From Lota lota (Eukaryota > Chordata > Actinopteri > Gadiformes > Lotidae), in contig JACYXH010000088.1 in NCBI GenBank assembly GCA_026745465.1, positions 383,001 to 447,000 on the forward strand: a DNA stretch of 64,000 nucleotides, read 5' to 3'. Of the stretch, positions 50,975 through 61,539 are shown piece by piece; within the stretch, counting starts at the first letter, position 1; every line of letters starts with the position of its first letter. The position numbers and the translations under genes are program-made. The notes under the pieces are model-generated. The model was not told the origin of the DNA, searched no databases, and was given only the letters and a program-made list of their open reading frames with translations.

Positions 50975-51503
50975 ACGAATGAACTGAATATGTAACACTC
51001 AACAAGATCAATCCGGGGTTTTTTGTCTCCAAGGTCCACTAATCAAAGCTGGGCTAGAATAAGGCGGAAGGCCATGTCCAAACATCACTCTCAAACAGAC
51101 GGTGGAGAGTCTGCAAGCGGCAGTCTATTCATTAGGCCCCACAATGTGAAATTGATCTGGAATAAATAGGGTCTGATCAGAAGCCTCTCCAGGTCATTAG
51201 TATGCTGGTGTCCATTTTGGTTTCCTCAACACATGCCTCCATACTCGTTTAGCTTGGGCCACTCAGTGAACATCCCTCACTGGGGGCCCATCTTCATGAC
51301 ATTACATGCAGCGTCACTGGATGTACTGACAGCTGTCACAGAGTGCACTGAGGGGCGAAGGGCCTGTTAGAGAGGGCAGGCTACAAGCTGGAACGAGCCA
51401 AAGCCTTGGCCTTTCAATTTCCCCATTTGCTTGTTTACATTATTTAGACAGCCACTTCACCACAACTGTAAGGATATATTCCCACCTCCTTACAGACACA
51501 TTG

Positions 51504-51504
<1 letters not shown>

Positions 51505-51539
<35 letters not shown>
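51505..51539. repeat. (CA)n microsatellite
   Basis: About 17 CA units. Confidence 0.97.
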
Positions 51540-51541
<2 letters not shown>

Positions 51542-54500
51542 ATGTGCACACCAACATACACACATACACAGACGCTCACACTGACACATATACACACCAA
51601 ATCTCTCAGCCCTGAATCCACAGCAGCTGGAAAACTATTTTTCCAATTAAACTGTTTGTTTGCAGAGCAAACACATCCCAGCACACCAACAGAGTCGACG
51701 TCTCTATGGTGTTTGATATGCAAACCGGCCAATGTGCAGCAATTTGCAACCTCCGTAATAAAGTAAACACAAGGATGGGGGGATTTATATGTGGAAACAG
51801 CCATTGTACCTCACATATTCTACATACCCCCCCCCCCCAGATATAAATGGCCATATTCTGGATCCATTAGTGGTATATCGATTGCTTTACCTCTTGCTAA
51901 ATCAATGTCCATATTTATTTTGTTTTTCTGAGAGGCCCCCCCTTTGGCCCCTCAAGCCGTTTGCCTCTCAGGTGTGCTCGCTGTGCTATTTCCAGGATTC
52001 AAGAATCAAGCATGAACTCTAATAAAAACACTTTTTAGATCTGACTTGAGAGTTCACATGTCTATAAATGCTTGTTGGTTTCACTTAAAAAAAGAGGAAA
52101 AATCAATGTAGACTCCACTGAGGCAACCACAACGGAAAACATGCAGTTGGGGCTGTTGCCTTAAATCTCTTACTCCTCTCAAATTAAAATTGAATTTCTT
52201 TACACTGAGTGATACAGATACATGTTTCTTCTCCAATTTAAATTTAAATTTAAAAAACCATTGAAATAGAAAACTCACACTAAATGTTCAACAGATAAAA
52301 ACTGTGGCAGGGCAAAACTGTTCAAGGATCAAGTAGTAGTTCCGTATTTCTGTTGTTGTTGCCTGGAGCTAAAAGCTACTTCCCCATATGGGAGTTTGGA
52401 AACAATAAAAAAGGATGGATGGGAAAACAAAGGTGCAGCTATACGTAGCGATGTTCACATAGATCATGGTAGAGTAGACAAGATGGGCTCAAGCATGAAA
52501 TCCCAACCAGAGTCCAGATTAAATGAAAGTCTAGGGTTTTTCTTGCAACTGTTCCAATCTGGGCTGCCCCTCAGGAACTCTTACACTAAAGACATATTTA
52601 TTTGAAAACCACTTTGTCCATGTTCCACTTTTAACTGCAACTTTCAGTGGGTCTGGTTTCTATAGTGGTCACAGGGAGTAAAATGCAGTCTACTGCTAGC
52701 AAAACCTAGTATGGTGTATTAATGACATGCTATTAAAAGGTGGTGAGTTAAAACAATTTAAGCAACAATTAAATTAGGCTCAAGATAAGACATAGTTTGA
52801 TCATTTTAAATAAAGTAAATTATAGTAAAGTGACAAATAGTACAGTAAAACGATAAAGTATGTAAGTATACAGGCAAATTAGATATATAGAATTGCAACT
52901 GAAGGCAATCCCTTCAAAGTTTTTGTGAATTTGTGTATTTTTGTAATAGTGCAAATGTATTAACTTTCTACCATTGCACTTGTGTGAGTCATCCAAACTC
53001 AAATGTTTTACACACCAAGGGCATAGTATATAATACAACTACACCTAGGGTTTTGTTCACCTGGGAATTGATCTAATCAATAATTCCAGGAAGTTGCCCA
53101 TATATCCCATTAGTACTACCAGTGTATCACCGTAGAGCAAATACTTTACCATTTCACTTAGGTCTACCTATCGCAAAAGCAATTGTTTGGGTATAAACAA
53201 TTACATACCATTGCATTTCAATCAATGGCAAATGGACCAACAATATTATAACATTTTGAAAAACTATTGCAAAGGGACAAGGGGAGTTATATGAATCATA
53301 GCGATCCAGTAATAGAAAATTACATGTTGTGTAATATACACTCCTAGTCCCTTGATCTAAAGCCCTTTAAACTGTGGCTAACAAAAGGTTCCAAGTTGCA
53401 AATAACAGAACACAGATACAAGTCCCTTCATTCCAGTTCCACAAAATGAATATGCAAGGCAGTTCAATTCTGCACCACTTGGAATACTAAATTGTCAAAA
53501 GGTAGGTGACATAAACTATATAATAAGGTCCAAATAAAATACCTCAAATTTGTGATGTAAAGCTGTCGCAAGGAAACTGCTACTGGTAATTATATGAGTT
53601 ATAAAAAAATAATTGTACACTACATTGAAACAACTGATTAATAACATTATATTCCAACATAACACATTTCTCTATTTCACATGGAATGAAAGTACAATTG
53701 AAGTCATTTAAAGGGTATTTTATAGCATCTATAAATTACCCAGAGTAGTATGTTCAGCATATATTTACCAATGAAGACTTGGTACAACTCTGTCCAGAAA
53801 TCAATGGCCATGGTGACAATACATTCTAAGATTTACAATTTTATATTGTAATATATTGACATTTGATGTGCCCATATAAACCCTCTGAATTAACTTGAAT
53901 GAATTGCATGGGTAGGTTAATATTAATAAACTCCTAATGCTTGTTGAATTAGCTGTCTAAAAAGCATTGACAGGGAAATAGAATTCAATAGAATTACCAG
54001 AAAAGAAAGTGAGGGAGGCGGCAGCGGTGTTCATACTTAAATGTCACCCATGAAGCGCTTGGCTATTATCATTTGAAGGAGTGCAAGCAATGTGTTGGGG
54101 AGCACCTCGCAAACCCTTTGATTTACGTGCTCAGCTCTGTTAAAGTTATGTTGAGCATAAAAAGAGCCACAAACGAGCAGAAGCCTACAGTATGCTGAGC
54201 AGATTTTCTCATGATTTAGGATGGATATCAGCCAACTCCCTTTGACCAGGGGTGGCTTTGAAGGCAGTGGGGGAAGAGTTACTGACAGCTCAAAAGACCA
54301 TATATATGAGGTTTAGCGTATAAACCAAAGAGACTAAGAGACTAAATCCTTAAGCAGGTTTCCAAGGGCAAAACCAAATATCTACATTACCTTTTTCCAT
54401 ACTGCAAATGAGACAACCTCAAATTGTTCTCAGAAAAATTTAGAGTTGGTGGTCAGGTGAAGCATCGACATCTCAAATAAAGCAGTGACAATAGGACCAG

Positions 54501-54595
54501 GGTCATCTCTCTCCTCCATGTTCTTTTTTTCTCTCTAAACCTGGCCTTTTGGGTGAAATGGCTATACGTTTCCTGGGGATTCTAGCTGTCTGAGA

Positions 54596-54632
54596 CACAG
54601 ACAGACAGACAGACAGTCAGTCAGACAGACAG
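54596..54632. repeat. (CAGA)n repeat
   Basis: CAGACAGACAGACAGACAGT, then CAGTCAGACAGACAG. Confidence 0.92.
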
Positions 54633-55079
54633 GGGGGATGCTCATGGAAGACAATGGCAGCTCTGCAGGAGACTGTCTGAAACCTTGAAAAGCCATATCC
54701 TCTGAGCTATTCACACATATCACCGAGGAGACCACCTAGCGACTACAGAAGAAGAGAAAAGAAGTCCCTTGGGTGGCTGAAGGACGGCGAGGGCGAGTGG
54801 GTGGTGGTGCGTGTTGGGAAGGTGCTGAGGATGGGGTTGAAGGGCAACTGTGACTTAAGAAACACACCTTCTTGCTAAAATGGGTGTTCCATTTTGCCTG
54901 AGGGGGGTATGAAGAGTCGACAGTGCCTAACGCAGAGAAACTCTGGAGCGGGATAGAGAAAGCTGTGGAGACTGGCAGCTCACATGGAAGACAGCGTGAG
55001 GCATAAGAAAAATACAATGTTTTTGTTTTTTTTTGACAGTGTTCTGACTATGAACTAACATGTAGAAATGCACTATGGT

Positions 55080-55260
55080 CAGTGTTTCCCCTAGAATCTT
55101 TCTCAGGCCTGGTGGTACGCACCGAAAAAAAACTAAACGGAGGAGGCGCGCGGAATGGCACACTGGCGCGGTTGGCTTCGGTCAGATGGCGCAAAAGGCG
55201 GTCTGCAATTTATATTTGCGTTCGCATGTTTGTTCACTTGGTATATCAAGACTTAAAACA
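55080..55260 (+). mobile_element. hAT-like element end
   Basis: Starts CAGTGTTTCCCCTAGAATCT, a typical hAT terminal sequence in vertebrates. The other end was not found, so length is a guess. Confidence 0.4.
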
Positions 55261-57593
55261 AAGTGATCACGAGGAGATTATCACTTATAGTGCATTTATT
55301 ACATAAAATAAATATGAACTTTGCAAAACATAGCACATCATGAACACAGTAGAGCTGTCAATCTTCCTCTATAATCCCATTCGAATTTCATCCCTGATTT
55401 TTAATATTTGAATTATTTTCAAATTTGTAATGCTAAACTTTAGCCCATTATTAATACTTACTATGTACCTATACACTCTATGCACAAACTTGTGCATTGT
55501 CAATGCCACTATTAAACGTTCCGTCCACTAGAGGGCATTCTACCAATAAACATTTATTTCTTGCCAAGTAAATAATAGGCATAAAAGGATGTATTAATAT
55601 ACAACTCATATTGTACGGTTCTTTTACATTGAACGCGATTGTTGGTTGTGATTTATTTACACAACAATAAAATAACAAATCATTAAGTTGAAGGGGACTG
55701 TACACATGTGAGTTCCATTTTGCGAAAAGGCGACATTAATTGTATTGGCACCACGGTTGATTTTTTACGGCTCTCGCCAGCGAAAATATCAGTTTAACCA
55801 ATCACCTTCGGGTATTTTTGTCATGGTGACAATGGCCACTGTACAAGTTGTAAGACATGGCGGAGCTAACACGCAATTTACGTTTCACAACACGCAGTGT
55901 TCTTACTACATCCATAGTGGTAAACTACAGTCGTAGACCTATTATTAATGCTATCTGTTATATGTATTGATCATTCACCTCGATAGCGGTCGGCGCTACA
56001 AGCCAATGTTTACTTGCACTGTGGTACGTGAATATATGTTGCTTTTGATAACATGAAGGTGTGCAGTTGTATCGCAAAGGTTTCGTTTCGGATACCAATT
56101 TTCTAGCCGATTATTAGAGTAAATGCCGCATATTCGAATCGCGGCTGATGTAAATAGATTTTAACATGCATTTAGATTGTATTGTTCATCAGGCGTGACA
56201 TGAGAAAAGCATTTCGTTTTCACAGTTCGTTTCTAGGCCAAGGCGAGAAGGGCGAGATTAGCTTACGATAGCGTAAGTTTTGGAGTTTTGGAGAAAAATG
56301 TTGGGATATTTGGTTGACCGTCCCAGCTTCTTCTCTTTTAGTCTTTCTTTTTTTGACTGGTACGGCTTAAGTTGAACAAGTGGGAACAAGTGGGATCGTG
56401 GAACAAGTCCACGATCTTCTTCCACAATCTCTTTTTATTTGGCTCAGCATTGCCTCCTTATTTTAACACGCACATATAACTAATACTTATTCCGTTAAAT
56501 GCACTTTAACATGACATTTGTTATTCTATATTTGTGTGTACATTTTCAACATATATATTACACATGTACATTAACCAGATTTTTCTTTGGCTGTAAACTC
56601 TCATCTTATCCAATAAGGACTATTGCACTGATCCTCCTCCAGCATGAATGTTTGCCATATAGTGTCACATCCCTCCTCACATTGCGAGGACGGGTGGCAA
56701 CAAGACACGTGGGCATGTGTTTCTGCTCTGCGCTTTAAAGGGCCCACAGTAAGACAGATGTCCCTGGGGAGAGCAACACACTCAAGTGAAGGAAAAAACC
56801 CTCTCTCCCTATGTGGCAGCAAGCAAGCCTTGCCAGCCGCCGCTGAAGCCTGAAACTTGTCCTTTGTAAATTCCCATACAAATATAGACCCCATGTTCTG
56901 TTTGAGCTGTGTTAATGTCTATTTGCCCCTGGTTATTATACAGACAGACAAAAAAAAACATTAAGCAGCTTTTCTTATGTTGTTGAGGCTTTGTTCTTTT
57001 GTTTTGTCTCTGTGTGCCCAAATTAGTATACATACTGTTGTTTTAGTCTTTTATAACATTCTTCATTTTCTTCAAGATTCTAAATATCCTAAATGTTCAG
57101 CTACTAAAAAGAACAGCACACTGCAAAAATAGTTGGGTACAGTTTACCTTTCAATTAGTGTATATATTGCTGGGGACAGATTACAAGGTTCAAAAATCGT
57201 ATATGATGACACATAACAACATGTAATGATAAGTGGAGTGTAATGATTTGGAACGCTCTGGCCAAAAAGGCACATCACACACTTCCCGATTCCATTCATA
57301 AACAATCTTGATCTAAAAAGTCTAAAAACCGAAATTCTCCCAAAATGTTTGCGATCAAGCGTGATGTAAGAGTAAAACATGGATGTACACAAACATGGTG
57401 GATGACTTTCAGTGGTTATAATCACATCTATGGTTATAATCGATACACCCATCGTTATTGTATAATTTTCTATAGTTGGAAGTTGGGAAGTGAGTGATCT
57501 CAGTTAACCTACTGGTTGTATCAGACCAAATGCTTTAGTGCTTAACTTCATAGCCATGTGCTATACTTTAGTTTCACTTAAAGAATATCTTTG

Positions 57594-57935
57594 GGATTTT
57601 TCAACCTGGACCCTATTTCCTCATCACTTTGGGTCTAAGTAACCATTGCAAACAATAATCTTTGAAATTGGTCCAGTTTTGAGTGAGAAAGCTTCAGTCA
57701 TTGCAGCTGCTAACAGGCTGCAATGTAACCCTATGGGGAAATAGCGCCCAGTCAATGTTTGTCTTCTAAATATGCTCTTTTTTTGCCACCGACAGGCTCA
57801 GATTGTTATTATAAGTGTCTGACAACATTTGCGAAAGAATCCCTACAGAGAAATAAAAAAAAATTCTTTGCCTTCCACTTGATCCGGTCTGTTTGTTATT
57901 GTGTCTAACTAAGTCTCGCTCGGGGAGATGTTTAA
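57594..57935 (+). mobile_element. Relative of the 25.7-kb foldback element
   Basis: Shares TTTCAACCTGGACCCTATTT, GGGTCTAAGT, then ATCCCTACAGAGAAAT, CTTGATCCGGTCTGTTTGTT and AAGTCTCGCTCGGGGAGA, in the same order as the left arm at 25653-25820. It carries about 180 bp between those blocks that the 25.7-kb copy lacks, and no right arm is seen. Confidence 0.75.
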
Positions 57936-58841
57936 AGTTTAGTTTAACATATAAAGTCTAATGGCAGACAAGCTCAAATCTGTGTTATCTTGGTATCGAG
58001 TTTCAACCGATCATGTTCTTGGGGGCAGGGATCTGTAGGTATGCGTTTGTCTGGACTGTAAAAAACCTGACCAGCTTTCAGTTAGTTTCAAATGTGATAT
58101 GGCTGACTATTGATTTAAAATCAAACCTGTGTAGTAGACTGACCACAGCCAATTTATTTTGTTAAAATGGTCTTCTGAAACCTCCATCTTGTCACTCTTC
58201 AATGATTTTCTCTTCTACTCCAGATTAATATCTGTGGAACTACACCCCTCACATTTGCTTTGTTCTTACAATGAAACACATTGGACAGCAGGTGAGGGGA
58301 TGGTTATCTAGTCAAATTATTAAATTACAACTTCATGGTGGCTATTTTTGGAAGGAAATTGAATACAGATTGAACATATCTAATATCCCTGTGTTGTTTA
58401 TTTTTATATGTATACATTTTATACTCTGCTATAAAGTTTGATTAACATCATACAAAATACTAAATCCATTGATATCTAATAAACATGTAGAAAACGATCA
58501 TGGTAGAAGCGTCACTAAGCTTGTTATAGTTGTAAACAGCTAGAATGACCAGATTAAACAGAAATAGCTGGGAGAGCAATACATTCTTGCTATTGTCCCA
58601 TCATGTTTGGGCCAGATTGACTATATGACATGATCCATCAAACAAAAAGCCATTAATTTGATAGCAAATTACTACATCGTTGAGGCGGGATCTCCCCCCC
58701 AATTAATCATGTGTACAATTTGGCAGCCAGGTTCGCCTACATAAGGTTACATTGTTAACATGATAAATGGCTGTGGAATATAGCATATTGGCATCCAAAG
58801 GATGCCTTTCTGTCTGGTGAAAGACACTGTTGTATCATGAT

Positions 58842-58965
58842 TAGTGATGCACCGATTGATAGGCCACCGATCATTGTCGGTCAATATACGCCCTAAACAT
58901 GTGATCGGTGATAGGCCAATCAACTTGAAATTTGCAGATTGCAGGAGTCGATCACGTGACTCTAA
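58842..58965. mobile_element. Short MITE-like sequence with 'TAGTGATGCACCGAT' start
   Basis: TAGTGATGCACCGATTGATA is followed by repeated CCGATCATTGTCGG/GTGATCGGTGATAGG palindromic words. This style begins many fish hAT-type MITEs. The right end is not defined. Confidence 0.4.
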
Positions 58966-59383
58966 AACGATTGTGCACAAGACGCGCCGTCATTAGGTTC
59001 AGTCACTGAGACAGTAGTGTTACCCTGCTTTAACATAATTAATCTTGACTCACAATAAAGGTAGGCTTCACTTATCCATAGAAATAGCTTTTGGTTGATC
59101 TCGGTATAGGATACAATAACCAGCCTGCATGTCACCGGGCTTCATTCTCCCCATGTTTTTTGATTTGGTTGGGCTTTCCGAACACCTACAATATAACGCT
59201 ACGGTGTGTTTGAATGGTGACGCTCCGTTTAAACAACAGATTTTGATGTCCGAGTCGGAGTGAGGGTTAAGCTTCTCCGACACTTATAGTGAAACGACAT
59301 GGTGTAAAGAAGTCTGTACTAAAACGACAATACTAAAAAAGTATCACAAAGTTGCCGTGGGTCATAACCATGTGGATAACACG

Positions 59384-59401
59384 CCCCCCCCCCCCCCCCC
59401 C
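59384..59401. repeat. Poly-C run, 18 nt
   Basis: Uninterrupted C homopolymer after GGATAACACG. Confidence 0.97.
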
Positions 59402-59503
59402 AGAACTGTCAACCCAAAACCCTTTTTTTAATCTCATAGTGGTCGAACTCCAGCTGAAATGGGGTTCACTTAAGAGTGTAAGTGAATACCCCTGAAGTGT
59501 TTT

Positions 59504-59628
59504 TAGGTATTCACAGTGTATCTGTGGATACCTATTGTTATTGTCGCGGATGGCTATTATTAGGTATTCACAGAGTATCTGTGGGTATCTGTCGAAACCT
59601 ATTGTTATTGACGTGGTTGGGTATTATT
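59504..59628. repeat. Two-copy tandem repeat, about 57 bp
   Basis: TAGGTATTCACAG...TATCTGTGG...CCTATTGTTATTG starts at 59504 and again at 59561. The second copy has a small insertion. Confidence 0.85.
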
Positions 59629-60033
59629 ATTATTCTTGATTGGTAACGCTTATATCTCCGCGATGCATTAATCCAAAGTTTCCAAATTTGGGGGATTTAC
59701 ACATATAAGCAGGTCCATATTTACCCCCGTAAGCAGGTCTCCAAAAAGTCTGCTGGCGAATTGCGCATAGGTGGCGCTATAACATCTGGTCAAAGCTAAA
59801 AGATCAGCCCCGCCGCCCCTATTGATGAAATCTTCTGAAACATGGTGTATATGGCTTATTTCACATGCTGAACATTCTATCATCTTGGGACCATAAAGTC
59901 AGTCATGACAGCTTTTGCTGTAAAAATTGGCGGAGTTATGGCAAATTCATAATATGCAAATGATCAAACATTACTATATCAGCCGCAACTCAGCTTCAGA
60001 AGGCAGCAGAACCTTGAAACTTGGCATGCACAA

Positions 60034-60296
60034 AGAGGACCCCTCTCTTAACATGTGATAAACAGGTGGTGTCAATATCTCATCCCATGACGTCACAGTA
60101 TCAATTAACGTGATTGCTGTTAAGCGTAATGCAGCAATTCGCCAGCAGATGGCATGATATCACAGAGGACACCTCCCTTAACATGTGATACAATTTTGGT
60201 GTCGATATCACGTTCCATGAAGTCAGTGTCAATTAACGTGATTTTTCTTAAATTTATTGCACCAATTCGCCAGCAGATGGGAGTATATCACACATA
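60034..60296. repeat. Two-copy tandem repeat, 130 bp
   Basis: AGAGGACCCCTCTCTTAACA at 60034 and AGAGGACACCTCCCTTAACA at 60164. Both run on through CATGTGATA, GTGTC(A/G)ATATC, TCAATTAACGTGATT and AATTCGCCAGCAGATGG. Confidence 0.92.
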
Positions 60297-60367
60297 CGCG
60301 GCATCTAATATGTAACCACTGCGTCTGTGGCAAAATATCACACATAAACGGCATCTATGAAACTCAA

Positions 60368-60570
60368 AGGTCCATTTTGAAGGTGACTGTCGACACTGTA
60401 TACTTTAGACACATGGTCGGTGATTGTTTACATGTATTTACTTCCGGTAAACCGGTTTATAAGTCATACAAATGCCATTTTACTGCACCTACCAAGCTCA
60501 CTGTATCCGCCACGTATGGAAGACTGCTTCCTCTCAAAACATAGTGTGATTTGAACCTGGCAACACACGT
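60368..60570. repeat. Direct duplication, copy A
   Basis: GGTCCATTTTGAAGGTGACT...CTGTATACTTTA...GGTAAACCG...GCCACGTATGGAAGAC...CTGG. Copy B is at 60949-61115, about 85-90% alike by eye. Copy A carries about 30 extra bases near 60478. Confidence 0.92.
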
Positions 60571-60820
60571 GTGTCTGTGTCTGTCTGCGTGTCTCTCTTT
60601 ATGTCTGAGTGTTCGTGTTTGTGTGTGTGTTTGTCTCTGTCTGTGTGTGTGTGTGTGTCTGTCTGTATCTGCGTGTCTCTCTGTATGTCTGAGTGTGCAT
60701 GTATGTGTGTGTGTGTATGTGTATCTCTGTGTGTGTGTCTGTGCCTTTGTGGTTGTCTCTCTATGTCTTTGAGTGTGTCTGTCTTTCTCTGTGTGTGCGT
60801 GTTTGTCTCTATCTGGTTCT
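60571..60820. repeat. TG/TCTG-rich simple sequence between duplication copies
   Basis: Degenerate TGTGTCTGTCTG pattern with a roughly 100-bp super-period: GTCTGAGTGT...GTTTGTGTGT at about 60604 and GTCTGAGTGTGCATGTATG at about 60687. Confidence 0.85.
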
Positions 60821-60948
60821 TTATATTTCAGAATATAACAACTTTCAGAATTGAATTGGATGCATTGGTTTGACGTTAACCTATCCAAACAGAGGCCTCT
60901 GTACATCGCAGGCTGGGCCATAATGGGGTTCGCACATCATTTCTCAGT

Positions 60949-61115
60949 GGTCCGTTTTGAAGGTGGCTGTCGACACTGTATACTTTAAAAACACAGTTGG
61001 TGATTATTTAGATGTGTTTACTGCCGGTAAACCGCTTTATAAGGCATTCATCTGCCACGTACGGAAGACCGCTCCCTCTCAAAAAATACTGTGATTCGTA
61101 CCTGGCAAAACACAT
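60949..61115. repeat. Direct duplication, copy B
   Basis: Partner of copy A, in the same orientation: GGTCCGTTTTGAAGGTGGCT...GCCACGTACGGAAGACCGC. Confidence 0.92.
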
Positions 61116-61139
61116 GTCCATCTAGTGTAGTGTTTTTTT

Positions 61140-61195
61140 GAGACGCTGCACGGACTGGGGGGTCGCTGGTTCAAGTCCAACCTCGGCCGTGCGTT
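61140..61195 (+). mobile_element. tRNA-like head, different from the main SINE
   Basis: GGTCGCTGGTTCAAGTCCAA has a B-box match after GCACGGACTGGGG. The short downstream repeat GTGCATGGGGAAGGC follows near 61240. It may be a second SINE family or part of a larger repeat. Confidence 0.4.
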
Positions 61196-61455
61196 TTGCT
61201 AGACGTGGCTCGAAAAGGGCAGCCGTGCGTGGGGAAGGCGGTGCATGGGGAAGGCAATGCATGGGCTGTGAATACCTTGTGTGACTGCTTGCAGTCCTGG
61301 TTTTTATTTATTTTGGTTTACTTAGTTAATTGAAGTTAATTTATTAATTTATTCAGTGTTCTTTATTGTTCTTGACATTCAATTGTAGTTGATTTAATAA
61401 AACCCAGAAATGTTTTTCCTCGTTTTTTCTTATTCACCCATAATACATAAATAAA

Positions 61456-61536
61456 AAACGAGGTATGAACCGAACCATGGCTCAGAAATCGAGGTCTGAG
61501 GCGAACCGTGGATTTGGAAAATCGTTACACCTCTAG
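61456..61536 (-). mobile_element. hAT-like MITE end
   Basis: The minus strand starts AGAGGTGTAACGATTTTCCA and continues CGGTTCGCCTCAGACCTCG, a form typical of 'GGGTGTAACG' hAT-type elements in fish. Confidence 0.5.
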
Positions 61537-61539
61537 TGG

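Larger units (their letters stand above)
48186..59380. other. Upstream non-coding DNA
   Basis: Includes CA tracts at 50.9 and 51.5 kb, a G run, an open frame near 50.7 kb, a block at 54000-54260 with balanced composition, a 'CAGTGTTTCCC' end at 55080, a short hairpin at 56394 (GATCGTGGA/TCCACGATC), and a foldback relative at 57594. Regions 48200-50400, 52050-53950 and 57940-58800 are AT-rich with nothing I can support. Confidence 0.55.

Noticed and set aside
54736..55017. 93-codon minus-strand frame rich in Ser and Pro
   Set aside because: No family, no convincing acceptor or donor pair, and an ordinary GC-rich patch explains the composition.
60457..60921. 154-codon minus-strand and TG-rich plus-strand frames
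   Set aside because: Translation of degenerate TG/TCTG simple sequence between duplication copies.
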